Source: JANOMH01 sp031422295
GTDB taxonomy: Bacteria > Pseudomonadota > Alphaproteobacteria > Rhodobacterales > Rhodobacteraceae
Length of the DNA: 64,000 bases
Direction: 5' to 3'
Assembly (NCBI GenBank): GCA_031422295.1
Contig: JANOQM010000084.1
Coordinates: 1-64,000, forward strand
Shown here: in pieces, positions 16,736 to 25,066 of the stretch
Layout: every line of letters begins with the position of its first letter
Position numbering within the stretch: the first letter of the stretch is position 1
Position numbers and translations under genes: made by a program
The notes under the pieces: model-generated
The model's database searches: none
Seen by the model: only the letters and a program-made list of their open reading frames with translations
Told to the model about the DNA's origin: nothing

Positions 16736-18030
16736 CAGCTTTCTCCGAAAACCCGGGTGCCTGCGACCCATGTCCCATGCACCTTGCCTTGCAACCGCGC
16801 CCCGTCAAAGGGGGTATTGCGGGATTTTGATTTCAATGTGGCCCGGTCGAGTTGGAACGGCGTGTTCGGGTCGAACAGCACGAGGTCGGCGGGGGCCCCT
16901 GCGGTTAGTCTGCCAGAGGGCAGGTTGAGGCGTTTGGAGGGGTTGAGGGAGAGGGCTTTGAAGAGTTGGGGCAGGCTGATTTGCCCGTTGTGATACAGGC
17001 GCAGGGCGGCGGGGAGGAGTGTCTCTAAGCCCACAGCGCCGCTGGCCGCAGCCTCGAACGGCAGGCGTTTGGATTCCTCGTCTTGCGGTGTGTGCATCGA
17101 GCAGATGATGTCGATCAGCCCATCGGCGACGGCCTGGACCATGGCGGCGCGGTCATCCTCGGACCGCAAGGGCGGGGTCAGTTTGAAGAAGGTCCGGTAG
17201 TCGGCCACGTCCATGTCATTTAATGTCAGGTGATGGATGCTGATCCCGGCGGTGACGTCGAGGCCATTCTTCTTGGCGCGGGCGAGGGCGGGCAGGCTGC
17301 GGGCGGTGGTGATCTGGTCGGCGTGGTATCTGACCCCGGTCATTTCGACCAGCGCCATGTCCCGGTCAAACCCCATCCGTTCGGCCATCGGCGACACGCC
17401 GGGCAGCCCGCGCAGGGATGCGAATTTGCCAGTGGTGGCGGATGACCCGTCGGTCAGGCCGGGGTCCTGCGGATGGCCGATGATCAGGGCGTTCAAGGAT
17501 TTGGCATAAGTCATGCAGCGGGACAGGAGTTTGGTGTTTTGGGTGACATGGTCGGCGTCGGTGAATGCCACTGCCCCGGCGTCGAGCATGAACCCAATCT
17601 CGACCATTTCAGCGCCAGCCCGGGATTTGGTCAGGGCTGACATGTGTAGAACGCGCACCGGACTGTCGGCGGCGGCGCGTCTGGTGACGAATTCAAGGAC
17701 TTCCGGCGTGTCGATGGCAGGGGTGGTATCGGGCCTTGTGATGATGGTCGTGATCCCGCCCGCTGCGGCGGACAGGCCAGCGGTGCGGAAGGATTCCTTG
17801 TGCCGCTCGCCGGGTTCGCCGACTTTGACCCCCAGATCGACGATGCCGGGGGCGAGGTGGAGGCCGTGGCAGTTGAGCGTGTTGGGCGATGTTGCGTCTG
17901 GCGGCAGGATTTGGGTAATGAGGCCGTGTTCGATGAGCAGGGAGCCGGGGGTGACGGTTCCGGCCTCGGGGTCGATGAGGCGGGCGTTGGTGAGGAGCAG
18001 GGTCAATTCAGAAATTCCCGAATCGGTCAT
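16735..18030 (-). CDS. pyrC: dihydroorotase-like protein lacking metal ligands (PyrC', probable non-catalytic PyrB partner)
   Basis: A 431-residue amidohydrolase-superfamily protein of dihydroorotase class I. The metal-binding DxHxH of active enzymes is replaced: residues 65-69 read DLGVK, so both histidines are gone, and the later catalytic block reads CSMHTPQDEESK where active enzymes have a TDHAPH-like sequence. The rest of the scaffold (GEPGERHKES, ITRPDT, LEMMLP-like ETLLPAAL) is kept. This matches the inactive PyrC' that supports aspartate transcarbamoylase in several bacteria; an active dihydroorotase would be encoded elsewhere. ATG 18030 overlaps the upstream gene (ATGA); TTG 18006 is an alternative start. 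Confidence 0.88.
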   Translation of the reverse strand: MTDSGISELTLLLTNARLIDPEAGTVTPGSLLIEHGLITQILPPDATSPNTLNCHGLHLAPGIVDLGVKVGEPGERHKESFRTAGLSAAAGGITTIITRPDTTPAIDTPEVLEFVTRRAAADSPVRVLHMSALTKSRAGAEMVEIGFMLDAGAVAFTDADHVTQNTKLLSRCMTYAKSLNALIIGHPQDPGLTDGSSATTGKFASLRGLPGVSPMAERMGFDRDMALVEMTGVRYHADQITTARSLPALARAKKNGLDVTAGISIHHLTLNDMDVADYRTFFKLTPPLRSEDDRAAMVQAVADGLIDIICSMHTPQDEESKRLPFEAAASGAVGLETLLPAALRLYHNGQISLPQLFKALSLNPSKRLNLPSGRLTAGAPADLVLFDPNTPFQLDRATLKSKSRNTPFDGARLQGKVHGTWVAGTRVFGES

Positions 18031-19019
18031 TGCAAGCCACGAACTAGGTCGTGAAACACGCGATGCAATCCTTCGAGATGTTCGGCCAACCACTCATGCT
18101 GTGCCGGCCAGGTTTCTCGATTAGCGACATTTGGGAAGGACCGTGAAACGAAGATGCGACGGTCAGCGGCCGCTGCGTCATACCAGTCCAACACGTATCC
18201 AAGAGCAGCTTCTATATCTTCTTTATGTTCACGCAATTGTTGGAAATGGCTGCTCGCCTTTGGCCCGGTCAAGTATAATTCTGCGCGGACCCAGTTCTGT
18301 CTTCGGTTCCACGAACTGTTCAGGTTCACACCTGATTTCCCGATGCTATGTACGAGCCAATTTTGTGCCAAAGGCGATACGGGCCGGACAAGAGACTGCC
18401 GTTTCCCCAAGTAGACCTCGAAGGCCTGCCAATACTCAAGAAGCTCTTGCTTTGCTGGAGTGAATGCATCGCCACCTTCCAGCCCGGATTTGGCAGTTTC
18501 TGCTTGGCGCGCGGGTTCACTGGGTCGGACGACCGTATTGAAACTTGGTGCGATTTGAGAATCTCCAATTCGCCATAATTCGATTTCCAACGCATAAAAG
18601 GAGGTGCCGTCTGTTGCTAACCTATTTAGCCATTCTACGGCTATTTTATGCTCTGGCGTTATCGATTTAGAAATCCATATAATGGTTTTACAGTTCAGAC
18701 CCGCGGCGTAAACGAGAATCTGCCCGAGATGAGAGTGATCAGTTTTGCCCAATTGATTCTCAATCAGAACCCAATTTCCGCTAGTCGTGTCCCGACAAAG
18801 AATATCTGCCTTGTAAGGCCCTACGAACTTTTCTACAGCCTCCATTTCAAGCCCTTCCGGACCAAGGCCCAAATGCTCTGAAAGTATCGCCAGATTTTCG
18901 GCTAGCGCCAGCCATGGAGTGAAGTCGCGGGCTTCATCTGCCCAAACTCCACGTAGGTCGGTAATCCGCGTGAGTCTCCCAAGTGTCGTCACACCTAAAC
19001 TCCCATACTGAAAAAGCAT
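18027..19019 (-). CDS. DUF4268-type protein with N-terminal PD-(D/E)XK nuclease-like domain
   Basis: A 330-residue protein. The N-terminal half fits a PD-(D/E)XK-type domain: FVGPYKADILC supplies D72, WVLIENQLGKTDHSHLGQ supplies E87-N-Q89 (Gln in place of Lys) and a trailing Gln. The C-terminal region (about 190-330) resembles DUF4268. Such proteins are found scattered in bacterial accessory regions, and their role is not settled. The gene is clearly lower in GC than its neighbours and lies between pyrB and pyrC', directly after a second pyrB tail. Its stop overlaps the pyrC' ATG by 4 bases. It is probably horizontally acquired. Confidence 0.82.
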   Translation of the reverse strand: MLFQYGSLGVTTLGRLTRITDLRGVWADEARDFTPWLALAENLAILSEHLGLGPEGLEMEAVEKFVGPYKADILCRDTTSGNWVLIENQLGKTDHSHLGQILVYAAGLNCKTIIWISKSITPEHKIAVEWLNRLATDGTSFYALEIELWRIGDSQIAPSFNTVVRPSEPARQAETAKSGLEGGDAFTPAKQELLEYWQAFEVYLGKRQSLVRPVSPLAQNWLVHSIGKSGVNLNSSWNRRQNWVRAELYLTGPKASSHFQQLREHKEDIEAALGYVLDWYDAAAADRRIFVSRSFPNVANRETWPAQHEWLAEHLEGLHRVFHDLVRGLQ

Positions 19020-19032
19020 CCTACATCACCCC

Positions 19033-19194
19033 TCACACCACTACCCCTACATTCCGCCGCTCTTCCGCCCGCCGCACTTTCAGATTCCGGGCCAGCAGGT
19101 CGATCTGTGCCATGCGCACAGAAACGCCCATTTCGACTTGGATCTGGATTGCAGAGCGGTTAACTTCGTAGGTATGATTGCTGACCATCTCCAC
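19033..19194 (-). pseudogene. diverged duplicate of the 3' end of pyrB
   Basis: Read on the minus strand this stretch encodes VNRSAIQIQVEMGVSVRMAQ and on to RNVGVVV and a stop, nearly the same as the end of the intact PyrB 265 bases upstream. Bases 19035-19169 align to 19300-19434 without a gap and with about 80% identity; weaker similarity continues to about 19194. No start codon or N-terminal part accompanies it. Most changes are silent or conservative, so it looks like the tail of another strain's pyrB rather than random decay. Confidence 0.85.
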
Positions 19195-19196
19195 CC

Positions 19197-19289
19197 TCAA
19201 CTCCCCACCCACACAATCACCGCGACAAACGCAAACATAACCACCAACACAACAGTGGCGACCATGCCGCTGATCCTTGTATCCGACAT
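19197..19289 (-). CDS. possible 30-residue single-helix membrane peptide
   Basis: An ATG at 19287-19289, eight bases after the pyrB stop, opens a 30-codon frame: MSDTRISGMV, then a hydrophobic helix (VATVVLVVMFAFVAVIVWVG) and TGA at 19197-19199. AAAAAGAAG just upstream could act as a ribosome binding site. It fills the space between the intact pyrB and the duplicated pyrB tail exactly. The size and composition fit a small inner-membrane peptide, but chance cannot be excluded without conservation data. Confidence 0.4.
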   Translation of the reverse strand: MSDTRISGMVATVVLVVMFAFVAVIVWVGS

Positions 19290-19297
19290 CTTCTTTT

Positions 19298-20266
19298 TCA
19301 CGCCATTACCCCCACTTTCCGCCGTTCTTCTGCCCGCCGCGCCTTCAAATTCCGCGCCAGCAGGTCCATCGCCGCCATGCGCACCGCCACGCCCATTTCG
19401 ACCTGGGTCTGGATGGCGGAACGGTTAATGTCGTCGGCGATGGTGCTGTCAATCTCGACCCCGCGGTTCATCGGGCCGGGGTGCATGACGATGGCGTCGG
19501 GCTTGGCGTAAGACAGCTTTTCGGCGTCCAGCCCGTAGCGGTGGTAATATTCGCGTTCCGACGGGATGAATCCGCCATCCATCCGTTCCTTTTGCAGGCG
19601 CAGCATCATCACCACATCGACGCCGCGCAACCCCTCGCGCATGTCGTCAAAGACCTCGCAGCCGAACTCGCTGATCCCGGACGGCATCAGCGTGGATGGC
19701 CCGATCAGCCGCACCCGGTTTTCCATCTTGCCCAGCAGCATGATGTTCGACCGGGCGACGCGGGAATGGGCGATGTCGCCGCAGATCGCGATGGACAGGC
19801 GGTGCAGGCGGCCCTTGGCGCGGCGGATCGTTAACCCGTCCAGCAGCGCTTGTGTCGGGTGTTCGTGCCTGCCGTCGCCTGCGTTCAACACGGCGCAGTT
19901 GACCTTTTGGGCCAGCAGATCAACCGCCCCGGACTGGGGGTGGCGGACCACCAACAGGTCGGGGTGCATGGCATTCAGCGTCAGCGCCGTGTCGATCAGC
20001 GTTTCGCCCTTTTTGATGCTGGTCGCCTGCATCGCCATGTTCATTACGGTGGCCCCCAGCCGTTTGCCCGCCAGTTCGAAACTGGCTTGCGTCCGGGTGG
20101 AATTTTCGAAAAACATGTTGATCTGGGTCAGCCCCGCCAGCACATCGCGCGGGGTTTCGCCACGTCGGTTCAGGTCGGCGTAGCGGTCGGATGCGTCGAT
20201 CAGGGCAGTGATATCAGCGGGGGTCAGGTGTTCGATGCCGAGCAGATGCGTGGCGCGGAATGACAT
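19298..20266 (-). CDS. pyrB: aspartate carbamoyltransferase catalytic subunit
   Basis: A 322-residue enzyme that condenses carbamoyl phosphate and aspartate in pyrimidine synthesis. Motifs seen: FFENSTRTQASFE (carbamoyl phosphate loop), EHPTQALLD and MHPGPMNRGVEI. ATG 20264-20266 (MSFRATHLLG) matches the usual family N-terminus; a run of G lies before it. No PyrI-like regulatory gene is visible; instead an inactive PyrC homologue is encoded downstream, as expected for a PyrB-PyrC' complex. The operon is interrupted by the DUF4268 gene and the pyrB tail copy. Confidence 0.95.
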   Translation of the reverse strand: MSFRATHLLGIEHLTPADITALIDASDRYADLNRRGETPRDVLAGLTQINMFFENSTRTQASFELAGKRLGATVMNMAMQATSIKKGETLIDTALTLNAMHPDLLVVRHPQSGAVDLLAQKVNCAVLNAGDGRHEHPTQALLDGLTIRRAKGRLHRLSIAICGDIAHSRVARSNIMLLGKMENRVRLIGPSTLMPSGISEFGCEVFDDMREGLRGVDVVMMLRLQKERMDGGFIPSEREYYHRYGLDAEKLSYAKPDAIVMHPGPMNRGVEIDSTIADDINRSAIQTQVEMGVAVRMAAMDLLARNLKARRAEERRKVGVMA

Positions 20267-20332
20267 GGCGGGCCCCCGGTTGATTTGCATGCTTATAGAA
20301 AGCGATCTGGCAGGGGGCAAGCGCCTGCGCAG

Positions 20333-21664
20333 CTAACGTGCTGGCCGGGGCGCGCGGATCATCGCGGTGCGCAGGGCGGCAAAACTGGCTGCTGGGCCCT
20401 GTGCATCGCGCTGTGCCAAAAACCGCTCGAGGCCCGGTTGGCAGGCTATCGCTGCATCAATGCCAGCGTCGGAACCAGGTGTATACAACCCCGACTGGAT
20501 CATCAGCGCCGCCCGGTCATAGGTGCCCAAATGCCCCCGCGCCTCGGCAATCAGGGCGTTTTCGGGTGGGCTGGCCACGGCTGGCAAGCAGCGCGAGACG
20601 GAGCGCAACAGGTCTACCGCCGGGAACCTGCCCCGTTCCGCGATGGTCCGGTCCAGCACCACATGCCCGTCCAGCACGCCGCGCAGCATGTCGGCCACGG
20701 GTTCATCCATATCCGATCCCGCGACCAGAACGGAATAGATTGCTGTGATATCGCCCGCATCACCATGGCCCGGTCCGGCCCGTTCGCACAGCGCAGCAAT
20801 GGAGGGCCCGGTTGAGGCTGGAAAGCCGCGCAGGGCCGCAGGTTCACCCGCAGCGACGGCCAGTTCGCGATGTGCTTCGGCAAAGCGGGTAACCGAGTCA
20901 ATCAGCAGCAGCACCTGCGCCCCGGTATCGCGGAAATATTCGGCAACGGCTGTGGCTGCCTGTGCGCACCGCCGCCGCACCTGCGGGGCGCGGTCGGATG
21001 TGGCGGCGACGACAACCGACCGCGCCATGCCCTCCGGCCCCAATACGTCCTCGACAAAATGCCGCAGTTCCCGCCCGCGTTCGCCGACAAGCCCGATCAC
21101 GATCACATCCGCCTGCACCATCCGGGCCAGATCAGCCAAAAGCGTGGACTTGCCGACGCCCGATCCGGCGAACAGCCCGATGCGCTGGCCGCGCGCGAGG
21201 GGGAGCAGAGTGTTGAACACCGCAAAACCGGTTTCCAGCCGCCCACCCATGGCCCGGCGTTTATGCGGCGCGGGCGGGGCGGCATACAAGCTGCGCGGGG
21301 TCAATCCGGGCAAAAGCGGTTTGCCGTCAAGCGGTTTACCATCCGGGTCCACCACCCGGCCAATCCAGCTGTCATCGGGCGCAAAGACGGCAGGCGGGTC
21401 AAGTTGCACCCGGTCGCCCACCCGCACCCCATCAGCCGGCCCTTCGGGCAGCAGATATATCGTGTCGTCCTGAATGCGGACCACTTCGGCTAGGACGACC
21501 CGGTCAGCCTCGATCACCCTGGCCTTGTGGCCCAGCCGGGCCAGTTGGTGCAGGCCGCTGACCGTGATCATGCCGCCCGAGGCCCCGCTAACACGGCCCA
21601 CCGGATGTGTGGTGCGCAGCCGGATCACCGCGGCTGTCATGCGTTCGATCAAGTCAGATGCCAT
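20333..21664 (-). CDS. fliI: flagellum-specific ATPase FliI
   Basis: A 443-residue F1-like ATPase that energises flagellar protein export at the cytoplasmic base of the export gate. Walker A is GSGVGKST at 167-174; the Walker B strand reads VLLLIDSVTRFAEA; GLVGERGREL lies between. The first start is ATG 21662-21664 (MASDLIERM), with an internal ATG eight codons later. It is divergent from flgB across 100 bases that contain a CtrA-like box. Its 3' end lies 66 bases before the pyrB start on the same strand. Confidence 0.95.
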   Translation of the reverse strand: MASDLIERMTAAVIRLRTTHPVGRVSGASGGMITVSGLHQLARLGHKARVIEADRVVLAEVVRIQDDTIYLLPEGPADGVRVGDRVQLDPPAVFAPDDSWIGRVVDPDGKPLDGKPLLPGLTPRSLYAAPPAPHKRRAMGGRLETGFAVFNTLLPLARGQRIGLFAGSGVGKSTLLADLARMVQADVIVIGLVGERGRELRHFVEDVLGPEGMARSVVVAATSDRAPQVRRRCAQAATAVAEYFRDTGAQVLLLIDSVTRFAEAHRELAVAAGEPAALRGFPASTGPSIAALCERAGPGHGDAGDITAIYSVLVAGSDMDEPVADMLRGVLDGHVVLDRTIAERGRFPAVDLLRSVSRCLPAVASPPENALIAEARGHLGTYDRAALMIQSGLYTPGSDAGIDAAIACQPGLERFLAQRDAQGPAASFAALRTAMIRAPRPAR

Positions 21665-21726
21665 CGGCGTTCCCTTTGCTAACGGACCATTCAGATCCGC
21701 GACAACGCCTTCTTAAAGAATCACAG

Positions 21727-21741
21727 TTAAGCCTTGGTTGA
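21727..21741. promoter_or_regulatory. CtrA-like box between fliI and flgB
   Basis: TTAA (21727-21730), seven bases, then TTGA (21738-21741): one mismatch from the CtrA TTAA-N7-TTAA consensus. It is 63 bases upstream of fliI but only 24 bases upstream of flgB, so if functional it more likely drives fliI or acts on flgB from a site close to its own start. The assignment is tentative. Confidence 0.35.
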
Positions 21742-21764
21742 AACCAATCGAGGGAGAAGCCCCG

Positions 21765-22145
21765 ATGTACGAATCTCTGGACCTGTTCCAAACCTCTGCC
21801 GCCATGGCACGCCATGCCGGGGCGCGGCAGGCTTTGGTGGCGGAAAACATCGCCAATGCGGATACGCCCGGCTTTCGGGCGCGGGCCATTGGCGCGTTTT
21901 CCGAAACCTATCAGGCCAATGCGGTGCAAGCGATGCGCACCACCCGGGCAGGTCATTTGCGGGCCGACGCCAGCCCTAGTGCTGCTCGCCCGGTGATGAC
22001 CGATGACGAGCCTTCGCCCAATGGCAATTCTGTCTCACTTGAACAAGAAATGCTCAACGGGGTCGAAGTGGCCCGCGAACACAGCCGGGCGCTGGCGATT
22101 TACAAACATGCCCTTGGCATTATCCGCACCTCGTTGGGACGCTGA
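21765..22145 (+). CDS. flgB: flagellar basal-body rod protein FlgB
   Basis: A 126-residue proximal rod protein in the periplasm, exported by the flagellar type III system without a signal peptide. The N-terminal ARQALVAENIANADTPGFRAR is the rod/hook family signature, and the C-terminal EQEMLNGVEVAREHSRALAIYKHAL forms the other half of the coiled coil. ATG 21765 follows GAGGGAGAAG; an earlier in-frame ATG at 21738 is less likely. It begins the nine-gene block flgB to fliL2. Confidence 0.94.
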   Translation: MYESLDLFQTSAAMARHAGARQALVAENIANADTPGFRARAIGAFSETYQANAVQAMRTTRAGHLRADASPSAARPVMTDDEPSPNGNSVSLEQEMLNGVEVAREHSRALAIYKHALGIIRTSLGR

Positions 22146-22147
22146 AC

Positions 22148-22540
22148 ATGACTGATTTTTCTCAGGCCTTGTCGGCTGCCAGCAGCGGTATGCGGGCACA
22201 GGCGGCGCGGCTGCGCTACACGTCCGAAAATATCGCCAATACCGATACCCCCGGCTACCACCGCAAAACCATCAGCTTTCAGGCCGAGGTCGAAAATGGC
22301 CGGCCGTCAGGGGCGGTTGTGACCGGTCCGGTGCGGTTGGATCAGTCCGATCTGGCCACGATTTACGACCCGTCGCATCCACTGGCCGATGAAAACGGCA
22401 ATTACGACGGGTCCAACGTCAATCTGTTGTTCGAAATTGCCGACGCCCGTGAGGCGCAACGTAGTTACGAGGCGAACCTGAAAGTATTCGATCAAATCCG
22501 GCAGATGTCGCAGGGGCTGATGGATCTGTTGCGCAAGTAA
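22148..22540 (+). CDS. flgC: flagellar basal-body rod protein FlgC
   Basis: A 130-residue rod protein with the N-terminal motif RYTSENIANTDTPGYHRK and the C-terminal segment NVNLLFEIADAREAQRSYEANLKVFDQ, typical of FlgC. It polymerises with FlgB, FlgF and FliE to form the proximal rod between the MS ring and the distal rod. It starts two bases after the flgB stop, and fliE follows after 26 bases that include an AAGGAG ribosome binding site. Confidence 0.95.
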   Translation: MTDFSQALSAASSGMRAQAARLRYTSENIANTDTPGYHRKTISFQAEVENGRPSGAVVTGPVRLDQSDLATIYDPSHPLADENGNYDGSNVNLLFEIADAREAQRSYEANLKVFDQIRQMSQGLMDLLRK

Positions 22541-22566
22541 AAGCTTAAAAACAAGGAGTTACCAGA

Positions 22567-22854
22567 ATGGTACTGAATACGAACCTGATCGCCGACCGCT
22601 ATGCCGCAACCCGGGCTGCAACCGCTCCGCAGGCGGGTAACGGGCTGGCGGCGTCACTGGGCAATGCCGCGATGGATTTTGCGGCGACCCTGCAGAATTC
22701 CGAAAGCATCGCAATGGCTTCGATGACATCGGACGCTGATCCGCATGCATTGGTGCAGGCCTTGGCACAGACCGAACTGGCGGTGGAAACTGCCGTGACG
22801 ATCCGCAACAAAGTCGTCGAGGCCTATCAGGAAATTCTGCGGATGCCGGTGTAA
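22567..22854 (+). CDS. fliE: flagellar hook-basal body protein FliE
   Basis: A 95-residue protein that joins the MS ring to the rod. The C-terminal LVQALAQTELAVETAVTIRNKVVEAYQEILRMPV is the standard FliE tail, ending in the P-V typical of the family. The N-terminal part is low in complexity (AATRAATAPQAGN). AAGGAG upstream at about 22553-22558 supports ATG 22567. The fliQ gene follows after four bases. Confidence 0.93.
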   Translation: MVLNTNLIADRYAATRAATAPQAGNGLAASLGNAAMDFAATLQNSESIAMASMTSDADPHALVQALAQTELAVETAVTIRNKVVEAYQEILRMPV

Positions 22855-22858
22855 CCTG

Positions 22859-23125
22859 ATGGATCAGGGCCAGTTCTTTGATGTGCTGCGGGCGGGATTG
22901 TGGATTTCAGTGGTGATTTCCATGCCGATCCTGTCCGTAGCCCTGATTGCCGGTCTGGTTGTGGGCTTGTTTCAGGCCCTGACGTCAATACAGGAAATGA
23001 CCCTGACATTTGTGCCCAAGGTGGCGGCCATTCTGGCGGTATTCTGGGTGTCGATGGGGTTCATGACCGAAACGCTGGTGTCCTATTTCCAAAACACCCT
23101 GATCCCGATTATTGCCGGAGGCTAA
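22859..23125 (+). CDS. fliQ: flagellar export gate protein FliQ
   Basis: An 88-residue inner-membrane protein with two hydrophobic helices (about 17-37 and 53-75), including the conserved VGLFQALTSIQEMTLTFVPK loop. Four copies of FliQ assemble with FliP and FliR into the export gate pore. Here fliQ lies in the rod operon, whereas fliP and fliR are in two other flagellar blocks of the same window. Confidence 0.95.
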   Translation: MDQGQFFDVLRAGLWISVVISMPILSVALIAGLVVGLFQALTSIQEMTLTFVPKVAAILAVFWVSMGFMTETLVSYFQNTLIPIIAGG

Positions 23126-23128
23126 GTC

Positions 23129-23845
23129 ATGGATAATGCAACTTATGTCGCCCTGACCCGGCAATCGGGGCTGCTGCGCGAAATGCAGACTGTGGCGAAC
23201 AATATCGCCAATGCCTCGACCACCGGCTACCGGGCCGAAGGGCTGATATTTTCGGAATTCGTCAATGATCTGGGGCCGGGTATGCCGTCGCTGTCGATGG
23301 CCACAGCCCGGGTGCGCGAGACATTGCAGACGCAGGGCGCGCTGACCATGACTGGGGGCAGTTTCGATCTGGCGATTGAAGGCGAAGGGTTCTTCATGAT
23401 CCAGACCCCGGGGGGCGAACGGCTGACCCGGTCGGGCAGTTTTACCCCGAACGAAAACGGCGATCTGGTGACGATGGATGGCTATCAGGTGCTGGACGCA
23501 GGCGGGGCGCCGGTGTTCATCCCGCAGGGCACCGGGCCGATTGGCATTGCTCCGGACGGCACGATTTCTGCCGATGGCACACCCATCGGGCAGGTCGGGA
23601 TTTTCCTGCCCACCGATCCCACCGGCATGATCCGCGAAGATGGCGTGCGGTTCCGCGCCGATGCAGGCACTGAACCCGCACTGTCAGGACGGATGTTGCA
23701 GGGCTTTCTTGAGGAATCCAACGTCGATCCGATCCTGCAGGTCAGCCGGATGATCGAAGTGCAGCGCGCCTATGAGTTGGGCCAAAGCTTTATCGACAAA
23801 GAAGACGCGCGCATTCGCGGCGTGATTCAGGCGCTCGGGCGCTGA
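23129..23845 (+). CDS. flgF: flagellar basal-body rod protein FlgF
   Basis: A 238-residue proximal rod protein. It starts MDNATYVALTRQSGLLREMQ and shows VANNIANASTTGYRAE, FDLAIEGEGFFMI and the C-terminal RMIEVQRAYELGQ segment, all typical of FlgF. It begins three bases after the fliQ stop and is followed by flgG, with AAGGAG at the junction (near 23847). Length is usual for the family. Confidence 0.94.
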   Translation: MDNATYVALTRQSGLLREMQTVANNIANASTTGYRAEGLIFSEFVNDLGPGMPSLSMATARVRETLQTQGALTMTGGSFDLAIEGEGFFMIQTPGGERLTRSGSFTPNENGDLVTMDGYQVLDAGGAPVFIPQGTGPIGIAPDGTISADGTPIGQVGIFLPTDPTGMIREDGVRFRADAGTEPALSGRMLQGFLEESNVDPILQVSRMIEVQRAYELGQSFIDKEDARIRGVIQALGR

Positions 23846-23858
23846 CAAGGAGTAATCT

Positions 23859-24644
23859 ATGCGTGCCTTACAGATCGCCGCCGCGGGGATGACCGCGCAA
23901 CAAATGCGGGTCGAGGTGATATCGAACAACCTCGCCAATATGAATACAACGGGCTACAACGCCCGCCGCGCCGAATTTGCCGATCTGCATTATCAGCAAT
24001 ACGCACGGCCCGGCACAATCAACGCCTCGGATGGCACGGTTTTGCCAACAGGCGTGCAATTGGGGCTGGGGGTGCGGCCCACATCGGTGTCCTTGATGCT
24101 GGAGCAGGGGTCATTGGCGGCCACGGGCGGCGACCTTGATCTTGGGATCGAAGGTTTGGGCTATTTAGAGGTCACGCTACCCGATGGGCGGCCCGCCTAT
24201 ACCCGCGACGGCGCGCTGAAACGCACTGGTGACGGGTTGATCGTGACCAATGATGGCTACCCGGTTGCCCCCGAAATCACCATTCCGCGCGATGCTCGCA
24301 GTATCTCGATCAATGCCGAGGGCGAGGTTTACGCCTATTTCAACGATCGGGTCGAACCCGAATTGCTGGGCCAGTTCACCTTGGCCGGTTTTTCCAATGC
24401 CAAAGGGCTCGAGGCGATCGGGTCAAACCTGTTTCTGGAAACCCCGGCTTCGGGTCCGTCGGCTGTGGCCACGCCGGGGCAGGATGGGCTGGGTGTGCTG
24501 CGGCAAGGGTATCTTGAGGACAGCACAGTGGATGCGGTCAAGGAAGTCACCGATCTGATCGAGGCGCAGCGTGGCTACGAGTTGAATTCCAAAGTGATTT
24601 CAGCGGCCGATCAGATGCTGGGTGCCATGGTGCAAATCCGATGA
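23859..24644 (+). CDS. flgG: flagellar distal rod protein FlgG
   Basis: A 261-residue distal rod protein, the length usual for FlgG. The N-terminus MRALQIAAAGMTAQQMRVEV and NNLANMNTTGYNARR are the family signature; GDLDLGIEGLGYLEV and the C-terminal LIEAQRGYELNSKVISAADQM follow. It forms the drive shaft through the P and L rings. The last four bases overlap the flgA start (ATGA, 24641-24644). Confidence 0.96.
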   Translation: MRALQIAAAGMTAQQMRVEVISNNLANMNTTGYNARRAEFADLHYQQYARPGTINASDGTVLPTGVQLGLGVRPTSVSLMLEQGSLAATGGDLDLGIEGLGYLEVTLPDGRPAYTRDGALKRTGDGLIVTNDGYPVAPEITIPRDARSISINAEGEVYAYFNDRVEPELLGQFTLAGFSNAKGLEAIGSNLFLETPASGPSAVATPGQDGLGVLRQGYLEDSTVDAVKEVTDLIEAQRGYELNSKVISAADQMLGAMVQIR

Positions 24645-25057
24645 TCCGGCTGTTGGCCTTGTGTGTGCTGGGCGCCGGGACTGCGCAGGCCGATATTGTC
24701 GTGGCCGCCCGCACGATCCGGCCCCAGACGGTCATCGCCCCGGAAGATCTGGCCATACGCGATATTGCCGTGCCCGGCGCCATCGATGACCCCGCCCTGC
24801 TGATCGGGATGGAGGCGCGGGTGGCCTTATATGCCAATCGCCCAATCCAACCCGGCGATGTCGGTTTTCCGGCCACGGTCGAGCGTAACCAGCTGATTAT
24901 GCTAATTTATCAAAGCGGCACGCTGCTGATATCGACAGAAGGGCGCGCCCTGGACCGGGCTGGTCCGGGCGATCTCATCCAGGTGATGAACCTGACTTCG
25001 CGCACCACCGTTACGGCCCGCATTGGTGCCGAAGGTGCCGCCTATGTCTCTTACTAA
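24641..25057 (+). CDS. flgA: flagellar P-ring assembly chaperone FlgA
   Basis: A 138-residue periplasmic protein with a Sec signal peptide (MIRLLALCVLGAGTAQA, cut after about residue 17) and the SAF-type segment ARTIRPQTVIAPEDLAIRDI. The C-terminal half has the GDLIQVMNLTSRTTVTARI strand pattern of FlgA. It guides polymerisation of FlgI into the P ring. It is coupled to flgG by an ATGA overlap; flgH follows after nine bases. Confidence 0.92.
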   Translation: MIRLLALCVLGAGTAQADIVVAARTIRPQTVIAPEDLAIRDIAVPGAIDDPALLIGMEARVALYANRPIQPGDVGFPATVERNQLIMLIYQSGTLLISTEGRALDRAGPGDLIQVMNLTSRTTVTARIGAEGAAYVSY

Positions 25058-25066
25058 GGACCAAAC

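Noticed and set aside
18027..19289. Classic genomic island between pyrB and pyrC'
   Set aside because: The insertion is only about 1.2 kb with no integrase, transposase or second direct repeat at the pyrC' side, so a full island or IS element is not supported.
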